This document shows positions 1 through 11,886 of a DNA stretch of 64,000 nt, piece by piece; positions within the stretch are counted from its first letter, which is position 1, and each line of letters starts with the position of its first letter. Source of the DNA: Chlorops oryzae (taxonomy: Eukaryota; Arthropoda; Insecta; Diptera; Chloropidae); NCBI GenBank assembly GCA_020466095.1, contig CM035807.1:22779243-22843242 (forward strand). Direction: 5' to 3'. Both the position numbers and the translations under genes were made by a program. The notes below the pieces were generated by a model. It saw only the letters and a program-made list of their open reading frames with translations, did not search any database and had not been told where the DNA came from.

Positions 1-214
1 AGTTTAAACTTTTTCAAGGTTTAACCTTCCAAATGATAGTCTTCAGGAGAGTTTAGACAAGGTTTATTAATTTTATATGAAAATTTTTGAAAAATTCCAA
101 TATAGCAAAAGTATTTGATTGAGTTAAACTGGGATGAAGACTGAAGGAATCCTACTCATTCGACAATTGAAACTTTCGAAGTTCTTTAACCGATTTAACC
201 GAAGACTGCGACCC
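1..214. repeat. dispersed repeat fragment, copy also at 62.2 kb
   Basis: This segment shares a recognisable word order with 62170-62330 read on the opposite strand: a TTTAAA-rich start, CTTCAGGAGAGTTT, GAAGAC and TTCGAAGTTCTT. The two stretches are diverged copies of one AT-rich repeat in inverted orientation at the two ends of the window. No coding potential is seen and the family is not identified. Confidence 0.5.
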
Positions 215-218
215 TTAA

Positions 219-892
219 GGGGTTATATATGTTGCGGTCGGTCAAAAAATCGAAAATTTTTTTATTATTTTATCTTGAAGTATATGTATCTGAGAATGTA
301 AGATCGAAGCAGTACAAGCAAAGTTATAGCGTTTTTCATCTTGCCTCGCTCGAAAATCTAACGAGTATACTGGAAACTTTAAACGCGATTATCTCGGAAT
401 GATGTTTTTCTGAAAACGTCTTTGCGGTGACCGCGATTGCGGGCAGAGTTTTCAACCGATTTTGATGTTTTTTTTTTTCAATTGTTCGTAATTTGATTGC
501 CGTGTCTTTGAACGATTCCATTTTTTTATATCAACTCGTATATTTCGAAAAAATCGTCCCCGTTGAAAAAAAAAATTTCTAAAATTTTTATCGATCGTTC
601 AAAGACACCACAAGTGGATATGCTAATTGAATTTGTATGGTTTTCTGTTTTCAGTTAAGCTCTTGGACTGGCATCGCGGTCACCGCAACCCTCTGCGAAA
701 AAAACGAGTTTTTTGCAAATTGGCATAGCATCGTCAATTATTGATATTTTTTTATAATTCGAGGCTGATTTTGAAGATCAGTCACTGTACTATAATAAAC
801 AAATCACAAAAATTCAATAAAAATATGGCTACATACCTTTTTAAAAAATCAAACTTTTCCCCGTTTTCCTAAACCGCAAGATATATAACCCC
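219..892. mobile_element. TTAA-flanked MITE (piggyBac-type)
   Basis: The element is flanked by TTAA at 215-218 and 893-896. Its terminal inverted repeats read GGGGTTATATATGTTGCGGT on the left and GGGGTTATATATCTTGCGGT on the right (19 of 20 identical). TTAA duplication is the signature of piggyBac superfamily insertion. About 674 bp with no transposase ORF, so it is a non-autonomous element. It is one of three TTAA-type elements in the window (also 18339-19068 and 48226-48353), with unrelated termini. Confidence 0.75.
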
Positions 893-1753
893 TTAATGCC
901 TAAATAAACGAATTCTTTCGTACTGGACTTTCTAAAGAAAAAATAATTATTTGACATAAGATAAGATTGATTGGCGCAGTTTTTGGGAATTCTTATCAAC
1001 TTCAATACTTCATTATAAAACAAAACAAAGAAAAACAAAAAAAAAAAACCCAATAATTAATAAATATTCGCTGTCCCAGAGTCATTAAAAATGTTCATCA
1101 TTATTTTACAGCCATGGGCAACTAAAATTTCCATATCCAAACCGCCTCCTGCTTCGCAAGAAAATTACCCAAAATTAACTTGGGACACCTACTGTTCTAG
1201 CTTTCCCAAAGACCAAATTTCTTTATTAAATAGAAAATTCGAAAGCGAATTATATTTTTAGACGAGAATTTTCCCTAAGAATATGTATATGAATGTCTTA
1301 AGAAGTGACTACTTTATAAATTCATAATCACCTTTGGGACGTTACATCCAATTCATTCCGGTTGCTCGAATGATCGCGACTTGAATTATTTTAAAGCCAT
1401 TAAACTGTCAGACTGAGAAATCATTGTCAAAGTTGCTTATAAATAAATACATCCTACAATAAATCTAGGAAATGAGAAATAGTCGGAAGAGAGGAAAGAA
1501 AGACGAGAGAATGGGAAAAATAAAGAATGCATTCAGTTCATTGAACCTTGATTAAATGCTCTTCAAAACTAGAACTAAAATCACGATCTACATGAAGGCA
1601 TTTTATTTAGTGCATAAAACAAACGAAACTCGGACTTGCAAGAGTATATTTATTTGTTCGATTGTATGTCTGTTTGTTTGTTCGTTTGTTTGCATAAGCT
1701 AGATCAGTTACTAAGTGTGCAAATGTTACAATTTCGAGAGTTGGGAAACTAAC
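893..1753. other. no gene seen
   Basis: AT-rich non-coding sequence. It contains an A/T-rich stretch near 1020-1050 and a short AG-rich patch near 1485-1515. It is presumably intron of the - strand gene whose first coding exon ends at 1754. Confidence 0.4.
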
Positions 1754-1888
1754 CTGATCATCGGTGTATTGGTACATTTCTCGTGCCCTATGCAATGACA
1801 CAACAACCGTCGAGAGTTTGACTTTATAGGACTTGAAATCGGAGTAGTAGTTGTAGTTGTAGTTGTAGTAGTTATTGTTGCTTTTCAT
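1754..1888 (-). CDS. first coding exon of an unidentified - strand gene
   Basis: On the - strand an ATG at 1888 opens 45 codons that end exactly at a good donor (CAG|GTTAGT, intron from 1753), phase 0. The peptide starts MKSNNNYYNYNYNYY, a low-complexity Asn/Tyr run, and continues to YQYTDDQ. The upstream leader holds a CAACAG/GCAGCAA-rich stretch (about 1910-1945), typical of fly 5' UTRs. The rest of the gene would lie left of the window. It is downstream of and codirectional with mod(mdg4), but has its own start and leader. I do not recognise the product. That it is a real exon is inferred from the ORF, leader and donor together. Confidence 0.5.
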
Positions 1889-3680
1889 ATATTTTTTATT
1901 TATTTTGTTTTGTTGCTGTTGCTGCTTTAATGCGCCTTGCTGCAGAAGATAGTCGCACGCGAAACCAGACTTGTGAATTTTCGCTCTATTTTTTCCGTTT
2001 AGTTTTATTTTTATTTTTATTTATTTTTTGAAGTATCTTCTGGTGCGATTTTGTGTGATGCAGCACCGCAAAGCCAAATAATCATAATCAGCGCCAATGG
2101 CTGGAGGAGTAGCGGCAGCGGCCGAAGCAGAAGCAGAAGTATAACTCGAGCTTAGCGTGTTCAGCTGCCTTTTGCCTTTGCCTTTGGCTTTGCCTCGGTC
2201 GTCGCTTTTTCTTTGGAGTTGTTTATTTGTTTGTTGGTTTGCTCGATTTGAATCGGATGCGGGTTTTTCGTGCTTACTTCTTTTCTTATTTCTTGATTCT
2301 CTTTTTTATTTTTGTTTTTTTTTTTTTTTTTTTTTTTATTTGTCCTGTGCTTCTCTTTTTAGCCTTCTAGTTGGATTACGGTAAGAAGTCGTAAGGTGTT
2401 TCCGGCGAATTCGGGAGCGCTCTCAGCAAATACGGCGAATGAGAAATTACGATTCGATGCTGCGCGTGAAGGAGAATGCGTGAAAGAGCGCGGCGATGTG
2501 TATGCTGCAATGAGCGCATTAGATTTTTGAGATATAACGTCGAAAAATTGACTTTTTTTGCTTTGCTTTTGAATTTTTTCTTTTTCAATCTTTTTTTTTT
2601 TGTGTTCAAGATGCTTGTTCGGTCTTGCAGCCTTCACTTGGAGTTTGTATTTTATTTTATTTAATTTAATTTAAATTAATTTTTTTTTGTTTGCAATAAA
2701 TTAGCTGAAATTTTTGTCCGAATATTGAATTGTTCAATTCACGAATTTTTGCGAGAAATTGTTTCTATTCGTGAAACCGAGACGAGAATGTGTAAGAAAA
2801 GTGGAAATGCTGCGCGCACGAAACATCGCTCCTTCTTTGCTGGAGGTTCGGCAAGGGTATACTTATAAAAATTTTCACAGTTTTCCAATGTGTAGAGTGT
2901 TCTTCGTGTTTTTCCTGCCTTCGTCGTCCTTTTCCTACCCTCTTGCTCGCCGCTTCGTCGTTGCCCGTCCCCCGTTCTGTTCGTCCCACTGTAGCGCCGT
3001 AGCGTTTGCCGTTCGAATCGCAGACTTGAAAATATATTTTGCTCTTTGCGATTATCGATTGCAGTTAAAGACGATATCTCCACAGACGCGCAAATATATT
3101 TTTTTTATTTCCACATTTCAATTAATTTCGATTAAATCAAAATTCCTTCAACTTTAACCTTTTTAACATTTCATTTTCACATTTGCACTTCGGAACAGCA
3201 AAAAGAAAAAAAAAAAAGCTGATTCAAATCAGAACAATCTTCAGTTTTCTTCTTTTGGTTTTTTTTTTTTTTTTTTTTGCTTTTTTAAATGCTTTGAAAG
3301 CAATATTTTCTAAATTTTTAATTAATACTTAATTGTACATTAATTGTAAAAAAAAATATTTAATAATTGTCAAACAAAATAATTAAAAAGTATTTTTCTC
3401 CATTTTCGGTTGACACATCTCAGATACTTTTCGAACGAATGTGCACACTTCGAATGAGAAAACGAACTGCGACCAGTGCGAGCGCACTTCTACCACCGCA
3501 ATGGTAGATCTACATCTTTTATCAGTTTTCACCACTTCTACATTCTACCACGTTGAATTATTTTCAAGTCCGAACAATGCCCACAAGTAAATTCAAAAAT
3601 ATTCTTTCGTCAGGAAAATGTTTATGCGATTCTTCTGAAAGAGCAATAGGCGATAAAATATATGCAAAAAAAATATATAC
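1889..3680. other. probable leader and promoter region of the 1.9 kb gene
   Basis: No coding exon can be supported. The stretch 2040-2640 is less AT-rich than its surroundings and holds GCAGCGGCCGAAGCAGAAGC-type sequence, compatible with 5' leader of the - strand gene starting at 1888. Long T runs occur at 2318-2338 and 3259-3279. ORFs here are low-complexity Phe/Leu strings on one strand and Lys strings on the other. Confidence 0.35.
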
Positions 3681-4432
3681 ACAGTCGAAACTCTCTATAA
3701 CGAGTTTCAAGGGGTCAGAAAAACATTTCGTTATAGAGATAATTCGTTATAAGGCGAAAAAAAAACCCTAAAAATGCAGCGAAAAGGCCTTGAGAAGATT
3801 TGATATAGAGGTTGACACGATGTTTTTCTAAATTTAGCATGAAAAATCGCGTATCCATCTTCTGGAAGATCATTTTCTACTGGAAAATAAAACAAAATTC
3901 AATTTCACTTTAATCTTATTTTACCCCACATAGGGGAATCAAAAGAGAGAAATTGAACATTTGAACAAAAAAAATAGATAGAAAAAATAGACTTCCGATT
4001 TAACGAGCTCAGTGTTGCGAGCACTTCTCGCTCTAAATTGAATGCTATCATATAACAACTTTCTTCAATTTTAAGTAAATAAATCGAAAACTTGGACTTT
4101 CACATGATTTCTTTTAAGGAATTATGATTTTTAAAAAAAACTGATAACGAACAAAAAATGAGATCATTGTGTTAATAAATACATTAACTCAAATTTATGA
4201 AGCATACCTTAAGGCGTATTAATTTGAAACAAGGTATGTGGATCGTGGTCAAAAACCTGCCTTTTCGATTTACAAACTCTGATATATTATGTTGCTCGTT
4301 AAACCTAGTACATACCAGTGAGTTTTGTGCCATTTCGCCCGTTATATAAGATACTCAATGGAACGAATTTGAATGCTCGTTAAATTCGAATCTCGCTGTT
4401 GCGAAAACTCGTTAAATCGGAAGCCTCCTGTA
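3681..4432. repeat. possible pogo/Tigger-like MITE
   Basis: The left end reads ACAGTCGAAACTCTCTATAACGAG and the text is rich in 'cgttata' and 'taacgag' words. The right end, near 4405-4432, read on the other strand, gives TACAGGAGGCTTCCGATTTAACGAG. The CAGTCGAAACTCTCTATAACG type of terminus is common to pogo-like elements of insects. The repeats are imperfect and I cannot see a clean TA duplication, so the boundaries are approximate. Confidence 0.35.
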
Positions 4433-5922
4433 CGTAAAAACCGAAAAATGTGTGTATTTATCAATAAATTTTTTTTTTAATTATGCGATTGCAAATATGT
4501 ATTACTGAAAATATTTGAGTCACAAATATTTATCGCCAATTGCTCTTCCAGAAGAGTTCTAACAGTCTTCGAATCTTTCGCGATAAGAATATAACGGTTG
4601 CGGACGAGAGAAATATCGCCGCAGCGATTCGCGGAAGACTCTTCTGCGATAGAAAATGGTTTCTGACATTGTGTACTCAAAAGTCAACAGCAAAATATGT
4701 GGCTTTGAAAGTTATGTACTTATTAGTTTCAAACACTATTTTGTGCACCATTTAAATTTGTGTTTACAGAAGGGGATTTTTGCTAACGTACAAGGGATAG
4801 ACTTAAATTTCCAGCACACATTGACATCACAGCTACAAAATAGCCGGCGCAGTTTGAAAAGCACAGTAAAACAGTCTTTTATTTATTGATTTTTCAAAGT
4901 TCGTTTTCGTTTTGAGCCGCAGCTGCGCTCTTTTTATGTAAAAGCAATTGTATTTGAAATATACATTTTCGAATAATTTTACCTTTTATTTTATGGAGTT
5001 TCGTACCCAAGCAAATTCCGATATTGTTTAACGTATTTTAAATGCTCCTTTAAACACTTAAACCACTGCACTTTAGCCCACATTAACCTTTCGCACACAC
5101 TGCACTTCAATTCAACCCCTCGAGCTTCTGCGGGCCGCGCTTGTCCGTTGACATTAAACTCATTTCCAACTCGCAAACTTCGACTGACGCCCCATTTTCC
5201 TTCTCCCTGCTCAAGAGAGTAACGTCAAATAAAAAAAAATAAAAAAATAAAAGAAATAAAAAAAAGAACGTTTGCGGAAATCACTTGCATTCCGTCGTCG
5301 TCGGTTGCATTATTCATCGTCCAACGACGAGAGAAGCGCAAATTTCAAAACAAATATTCCTCTTCCACCCATAAAACGATGAAAATGTAGAAAATACAAA
5401 AAAAAAAAAAAAAAAAAAAAAGCGGAAAAAATCGCCAAATTAAGAACGCAACTCCATTTCTTACTCACTTCCTCTCGAGCACACATTGACTTAAACCGAC
5501 GCGTTGCAAAATTAATGACTTAAGTATCGTTTTCTTTAGGCAATTAAGTTATTGAACCATTTAATCATGTCAGTAAATATTTGTTTAAAAAACTCTGATT
5601 GAATTTTGTGTTGAGCTAGCGCTCTTGAGAGATTATCGTCGAAATTCTCAATGCCCGGCGAATATGACAGAAAAAATGTTGACTTTATTTAGGAGCAAAA
5701 AATATTAATAAAATATCTTTTGTATTTTTTATGTAAAACTTTTGGAGACTAAAATTTGAGGTACAATCCCTCTTCAAACATCTAAGACCAAAAAAAAAAA
5801 ATGAAAAATTCTTTTACTTCTGGAGGAAAAATTTTCAATCGAAAATTCCCAAAATCTTTTTTGAAGTCTTTGCTGCATGATATCTTAAAAAAGAAGAATT
5901 TTTTCGTACTAAATGGTTTTAT
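4433..5922. other. no gene seen
   Basis: AT-rich sequence with a poly-A tract at 5399-5421 and a small inverted repeat around 4549-4650 (CAGAAGAGT...ACTCTTCTG). No ORF here has splice signals, composition or motifs suggesting a gene. Confidence 0.4.
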
Positions 5923-6972
5923 TAACCCTTACTGCGTGATATGAGCACTTGATTTTGAAAGTGGTATAAGTAAAAAATTTTATAAATTTAGTTTATCAGC
6001 TATTTCATATCAAATTCTTATTAAATAGGAAAATCTGAAGTAAAACTAGATTTTTAAAATTTTTGACTTATACCACTTTCATAATCAAGGGCTCATATAT
6101 TAAAAAGGTGAAAAAATTTAAATCTTCTAAAATAATTATATATCGTTTTTCATCAAAGAGTTTCTATGTTTCCTTTTTTTTCCCCCGAAACCACATATGG
6201 GCATTTCCAGAAAAAGTAAACTTTTTGTCGCGTCCGTATATAGCTGATTGCCATTCGGGACTGCATAGAAACTTTGAAAAATATAAAAGTCCTCATAAGC
6301 TGCACGAATGTATTGAAAAGCAAAAGTACTATTTACCGCATACTTGAATTCGGGACTTAAAATTACTCATTTAAGTGTCGCGTCCGTTTGGAAATGCCCA
6401 AATGGCCGAATTTCTCAAAGTTCCATTTTTGTAACGTTACCAGCAATCTTTACCCGCTCATAGCTCCTTAACCATAAGTGCAATGAAAAATATTTTAAGG
6501 AACGAATTGTAGCTCTAGTTATTTCCAACACAAAAGCTCAAAAAAATTAGTGTTTACATTGTGTTTCGTCAAGTTTGAGGTGAAACATGTAAACAAAAAA
6601 CGGACGTTACCAGTATGAATATTGCCCATATCGGCATTTCCAAACAGACGCGGCACTTAAATGAGCTATTTTAAGTCCCGAATTCAAGTATGCGGGAAAT
6701 AGTAGTTGTGATCCTTGATACTTTCGAGCAGCTTATGTGGACTTTTATATTTATGAAAAATTTCTATGTAGATCTGAAAGGAAATCAAGCATATACGGAC
6801 GCGACATTTACGTGAGTAATTTGAAGTGCCGAATTCAGGAACGCCGTAAATAGTACTTTTGCTCCAAATTTCTATGTTGATCGGAAAGACAATTAGCTAA
6901 ATACGGACGCGACAAAAAATGTATCGTTTTTAGGAAATGCCCCTATGGGCTCCTATGCAATAAAGGGTTCAA
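5923..6972. repeat. composite inverted-repeat element with nested palindromes
   Basis: The left edge (TTAACCCTTACTGCGTGATATGAGC) and the right edge read in reverse (TTGAACCCTTTATTGCATAGGAGCC) are imperfect inverted repeats. Inside, 5942-5978 and 6061-6105 form a near-perfect inverted pair around GAAAGTGGTATAAG. Four variants of a unit joining 'gcatttcc' to 'gcgtccgt' occur in both orientations (about 6195-6240, 6375-6405, 6625-6660, 6900-6950). This looks like a nested non-autonomous transposon. No ORF of note. Confidence 0.5.
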
Positions 6973-7233
6973 GTAAAATTTGTTGAAATAAGATGACCGA
7001 GACTCTACTTAAAGAGGTTTAACTTTCTTTTTTGCTTCGTTTAAGTCTGGGAACCCCAAAAATTTGTCTTATGCAACGAAAACAAAAAAAATTAATTGTG
7101 TTTAAGAAAGTGAACAATTGTGAAGAGAGTTAGGTTTTCTAGAGGCCTTCGTGGGGCCTAGATGGTTACACAAGTAAGGGTGTTATAGTCAGGCGAGCCT
7201 GACAATACAATACCCGACACAGACACACATTTA

Positions 7234-8527
7234 ACAGGTTGGCTGATAAGTCCCCGGTCTGACACATAGATGGCGTCGCTAGTATTAAATGCATATTATT
7301 TTTATATAGTGGCAACCTTCAAATGATTCGTGTCAAAATTTGACGTCTGTAAGTCAATTAGTTTGTGAGATAGAGCGTCTTTTGTGAAGCAACTTTTGTT
7401 ATTGTGAAAAAAATGGGAAAAAAGGAATTTCGTGTTTTGATAAAATACTGTTTTCTGAAGGGAAAAAATACAGTGGAAGCAAAAACTTGGCTTGATAATG
7501 AGTTTCCGGACTCTGCCCCAGGAAAATCAACAATAATTGATTGGTATGCAAAATTCAAGCGTGGTGAAATGAGCACGGAGGACGGTGAACGCAGTGGACG
7601 CCCGAAAGAGGTGGTTACCGACGAAAACATCAAAAAAATTCACAAAATGATTTTGAATGACCGTAAAATGAAGTTGATCGAGATAGCAGAGGCCTTAAAG
7701 ATATCAAAGGAACGTGTTGGTCATATCATTCATCAATATTTGGATATGAAAAAGCTCTGTGCAAAATGGGTGCCGCGCGAGCTCACATTTGACCAAAAAC
7801 AACAACGTGTTGATGATTCTGAGCGGTGTTTGCAGCTGTTAACTCGCAATACACCCGAGTTTTTGCGTCAATATGTGACAATGGATGAAACATGGCTCTA
7901 TCACTACACTCCTGAGTCCAATCGACAGTCGGCTGAGTGGACAGCGATCGGTGAACCGTCTCCGAAGCGTGGAAAGACTCAAAAGTCCGCTGGCAAAGTA
8001 ATGGCCTCTGTTTTTTAGGATGGGCATGGAATAATTTTTATCGATTATCTTGAGAAGGGAAAAACCATCAACAGTGACTATTATATGTCGTTATTGGAGC
8101 GTTTGAAGGTCGAAATCGCGGCAAAACGGCCCCATATGAAGAAGAAAAAAGTGTTGTTCCACCAAGACAACGCACCGTGCCACAAGTCATTGAGAACGAT
8201 GGCAAAAATTCATGAATTAGGCTTCGAATTGCTTCCCCACCCACCGTATTCTCCAGATCTGGCCCCCAGCGACTTTTTCTTGTTCTCAGACCTCAAAAGG
8301 ATGCTCGCAGGGAAAAAATTTGGCTACAATGAAGAGGTGATCGCCGAAACTGAGGCCTATTTTGAGGCAAAACCGAAGGAGTACTACCAAAATGGTATCA
8401 AAAAATTGGAAGATCGTTATAATCGTTGTATCGCTCTTGAAGGGAACTATGTTGAATAATAAAAACGAATTTTGACAAAAAAAATGTGTTTTTCTTTGTT
8501 AGACCGGGGACTTATCAGCCAACCTGT
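7234..8527 (+). mobile_element. mariner element, irritans group (Himar-like), nearly intact
   Basis: A 1,294-bp element bounded by TA at 7232-7233 and 8528-8529. Its perfect 27-bp terminal inverted repeats occupy 7234-7260 and 8501-8527 and begin ACAGGTTGGCTGATAAGTCC. The TIR and encoded protein closely resemble the horn-fly mariner Himar1 (recalled family knowledge; no alignment was run). Perfect TIRs and an ORF with a single lesion argue for recent arrival. The insertion lies within an older R2 repeat. Confidence 0.95.
7413..8459 (+). pseudogene. mariner transposase with one amber codon
   Basis: From ATG 7413 to TAA 8457-8459 the frame spans 349 codons, the usual mariner length, broken only by TAG at 8016-8018 (about codon 202), where the sequence KVMASVF|DGHG normally continues with Trp. 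The N-terminal paired-type helix-turn-helix DNA-binding region is followed by the WVPRELT linker motif. The catalytic DD34D triad is complete: Asp in MDETW, Asp in FHQDNAPCH, Asp in SPDLAPSDFF. A single TGG-to-TAG change would explain the break, so this copy is probably inactive but young. The in-frame GTG at 7404 is not needed as a start. Confidence 0.93.
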
Positions 8528-9028
8528 TAATTTTCTGATCTTATTTTCAAAAAATTTATTAGACATATGGGGTACCAAACTAAAGGAAATCGATCCAGCA
8601 TTTTAAATAAAATAAGAAATGTGGGTGTTAACAGGACCTTTTTCATACCAAAATGGCTCTCAAAGTCAAAAAATGTTTTAAAAAATTTAAAATTTTGACT
8701 TTGAAGGCTCAAATACCCTTGAAGCTGCAATAAAGTATAAGACTATTTTATACGCCTAGAAAGGTCTGACAATTCTCTGTCGAACCGCATTAAAATTTTT
8801 ATCTTGGATTCAAACGTTGAGGCGTGAAAATTTTATTTCTAAAACAACTGCAAATTTCTTTCTTTCCCTTATAACTCCTCAGGGGTGCATTTTGGACCCC
8901 CTCTGCCATACGATTTTTAGTTAGTTGTGACCCCCTCTATCAGCTCCCGACCGTTTGACCTTCACAAACGGAACACCCTGTATATATTGTATATCGACTG
9001 ATTCTGGGTGTTACACACAACCACACAA

Positions 9029-10816
9029 TGGGAAAAGCGGTCTTTAAAAATTTTAGCAAGGATCGGAACTTCCATTTTTTTACCTTCAAAATAGAAAGCA
9101 AAATCATTTTCTTCCTTCAATTAGAATTTTTCCAAAATCCACCTGGAGACTTCTTCTGACTCAGTCGGGTCCAGATTCATTTTTTTTTGAATTTATTTCA
9201 TTCATATGGATTGCGGTAATTGCGCTAAATGCCTCGATTTCACACCATATCTGCTCGCAGAAGCTTAATTTATCTATACACTAATCGAAATATGAGATTC
9301 CTTCACATTAATTACATTTTAATATATGTGTTAAGACGCGTGTCGCTTTAACAAAGAACTCGTACTCTAAATTTATTTAAGAATCTTCTCAGTTTTTATG
9401 TCAATTATCACATAAATTGGCGACTCTTTTTAAGAAGAAAATATTCACTCTTTCGTTGTTGTTTATTGACTCTGTTTTTTTTTTTTTCTTTTTGCGAAAG
9501 AAGGCGATGTGTCGATGACTCAACTAACTTTAGAGTCAGGTAAATAATCCGTATCAAACGTATATTTCCACAATGTTTCACTGTTTTTTCGATTTTTGTT
9601 TTCATATCGCCACAAATTCTGGGAATAAAGCCGGTTAATGAATGGTAAACAAATACCAAAGTAGGAAGTCAGAAGCTTTATTTATTTGAATGAGGAATGC
9701 GTTGGAAGTAGACACTACTTTGGAACAGCCGTATTTCTTTTATGAATTCCTTACAATGTTTTTTCGATTGAATAACAGAAATTTCTTGAAGCTTAAACCA
9801 AATAACTTCAGATGATTATTTTATTATTTAAACAGCGCTTTTAACCTTGAAACCTTGACATAATATAATATAATAATAATAATAATGAAAGTCAAATAAG
9901 TAAATAAATCGATTCTGGAAACTGTCTCATATTACTATCCATACTATGCACTACAGTAATTGAGAACGAATTTTTTTTTATAGTACTTATACATATGTAT
10001 ATATACTTATGTATAGACCCAGCGACGCTTGACACCGCCTCGGACTGAACTAATTTGTCAAAAATCAATTACTAAAAATTTGCAAAAAAAAAAAAAAAAA
10101 AGGAAAACAGTTAAGTTAACCAAGTGATACTTTCTGATACACTACTTTTTTAAATCTCTCCTTCCCACCGTTTTTAGCCATCCCCCACCCTCTAACCCCC
10201 TCTATTACGCTTCCTTATTGACCCTATCTCTCGCTCCCTTTCCCCTCCTGCGACCTCTTTACCCATCGTTCCTCCTCTTAACCCCCTTTTTACCTCTTTC
10301 ACCCTCTTTACCCCTCATTGCCGCTCTCTCTTCCAGTCTTATGCAATGCACAACGTAAAAAGTGGTTATTTTGGGTTATCCCTAAGAGATAGAAATAAAC
10401 CATCGCTGATTTTTTTTTTTTGTAGACCTTTCTAAGGTGTACAATACTTCAGAGCATTATTTTGATATATCTCGTAAGGTTCAGTCAGCGTTTGGAATTT
10501 TCGTAAATAAAATGTATGAAATTGAATTTAATGAAGAATTGAGACGGCTGGTTTTTTTCGTTGGTGGAGATATTGCCGCCTCAGACAGCTGCCTTTGTCC
10601 GCCACTGGGGAGTTATTTAAAAAAAATTAAATGTGTTTCTAATGTAAGCACTTACATTGGATTAAGCTGTAATGGTTTAGGATAGCAGATTATCACAAAG
10701 CTTCATATTAATAATTATAATTGAAGATTGCTTACTCTGAATGAACTGTTGCTCTAAACAGTTTGGAGAACAATTTTACATGAATTCGTCAATTATTTAT
10801 TATTTTTCTTAGCACG
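9029..10816. other. no gene seen
   Basis: Non-coding. It includes a pyrimidine-rich tract of CCTCTTTACCC-like words at about 10150-10340 and short AT repeats near 9865-9890. An ORF at 10437-10685 (+) lacks splice sites, and its DNA overlaps a segment reading CAGTGGCGGACAAAGGCAG on the other strand, which looks like a transposon terminus. The distal 3' UTR of mod(mdg4) V1 should fall at the right edge. Confidence 0.4.
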
Positions 10817-11034
10817 TTAATGTAGTCTCATATGCTCCGCTAATCGGAGTTCGGTAGGAAATCTTTTGGCACAAAGAAGACACATTTTTTCGTACTTAAT
10901 CTTTCCATTGCACTTGTGTGTTTTCATAGTTCTCCTATTTTTGAAGAGTTGCCAGCATTTTTTACAAGACTTCGGCTTGCATACGTGCATTTTCAAATAA
11001 TATTTCGTATAACTTTTTCCGCATTTGAAACAAA
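10817..11034 (-). CDS. mod(mdg4): mod(mdg4) V1: C2H2/C2HC zinc-finger 3' exon
   Basis: Terminal - strand exon. Acceptor (TTTCGTTTCAG) at 11036-11035, phase 1, so the common G plus TT gives Val, then CFKCGKSY. It encodes 71 residues to TAA 10817-10819 and is not a FLYWCH exon. Three finger-like units follow each other: CFKCGKS...MHVC and CKKCWQL...THKC (both C2HC-like), then a canonical CLLCAKRF...HMRLH. It is the most distal variable unit, about 43 kb from the common donor. The matching phase and strong polypyrimidine tract support it as an isoform exon. The fingers would replace the usual FLYWCH partner-binding module. Confidence 0.8.
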
Positions 11035-11237
11035 CTGAAACGAAACGAAAAAAATGAGAGTGTTTAGTATAAAGTATGAAGCTTTCAACGGTCAAATATT
11101 AGGACATTTGGGACGCTGTCGCGCTTTTGTTTGTAAATAAATAAAAACAAAAATTAAAAACTCAACCCACTTTTATTATGGCACACCATTTATTAATCTT
11201 TTTATTTTTTTATATTTTTTTAAAATTTTTTTTTTTT

Positions 11238-11482
11238 TCATAAAGTCTTTTCTTTTACATGGCTGTGCACATTATTTCTCAACTGAAATTCCTCAACATT
11301 CAAATCGGTTATCATGCGAGCTTTACAATTTCTGCTTCGTTGCTTCGCGCAGACCCAGTATTTTCGATTTTTTTGAACTTTCGAACAAATATACGAGAAG
11401 CCATCGAATACGAGTTTACGAGCGCCTCTCTGCCCAGTGACAAATTCAGCAGCACCATACAGAACCGTCCAATCTTTGTTTC
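11238..11482 (-). CDS. mod(mdg4): mod(mdg4) V2: FLYWCH 3' exon
   Basis: Acceptor TTTTCTTTTAG ends at 11483; junction codon GGA (Gly), then NKDWTVLYGAAEF. It encodes 80 residues to TGA 11238-11240. FLYWCH module: FVTGQRGARKLVFDGFSY, then KYWVCAKQ, Cys in NCKAR and the HSH pair. All four zinc ligands are present. It has no internal ATG near its start, so an ORF search that needs a start codon misses it. Very little sequence follows the finger (VKEKTL). It lies 204 bp upstream (in transcript direction) of V1. Confidence 0.92.
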
Positions 11483-11886
11483 CTAAAAGAAAAATTATTT
11501 CAATAATAGTATAAAATTTGTTAACTAAAAATTTTCGTCTAAAACTTAAGTACGAAAGGATTTTCTAGAAAAAAAAATTCAATTTTTTCACTTTTTTTTT
11601 TATTTCCAAGTATTGACTTTTATGTGAATTTGTTCCAAGCCGCAGAAACTTATAAGGTTTAATGAGAGTCCTTTCGCCAAGTGCTACAAAAAAATAACTT
11701 AAAATTTTTCCTTTTAAAAACTAAAAAAAAAAAAAACTGAAATACCTATTTGTTCACCTTACCGAATTTTAACGATTTAAAAACTTTTAAATAATTTTAC
11801 TTATAGTTAAAATATTTGTACAGAAACGGTTGACTTAATTGATGAAGATTCTATATTCTACAGAGTTTTTTCTTTTTCTTTTTTAC

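Larger units (their letters stand above)
7171..9028 (+). repeat. dispersed repeat family R2, copy 1, split by mariner
   Basis: The start at 7171 (CAAGTAAGGGTGTTATAGTC) is nearly identical to 22311 onward, and the end near 8998-9028 (CTGGGTGTTACACACAACCA) matches 23104-23130. The mariner at 7234-8527 sits about 60 bp inside the left end. The two copies share termini, but their middles differ. The left end contains a small hairpin (TCAGGC-gag-CCTGA). Family unclassified; no coding capacity seen outside the mariner. Confidence 0.6.

Noticed and set aside
2157..3157. Overlapping ORFs on both strands, 60-130 codons
   Set aside because: They are low-complexity Phe/Leu or Lys/Arg strings in T-rich DNA, overlap each other in all frames, and have no motif or splice support.
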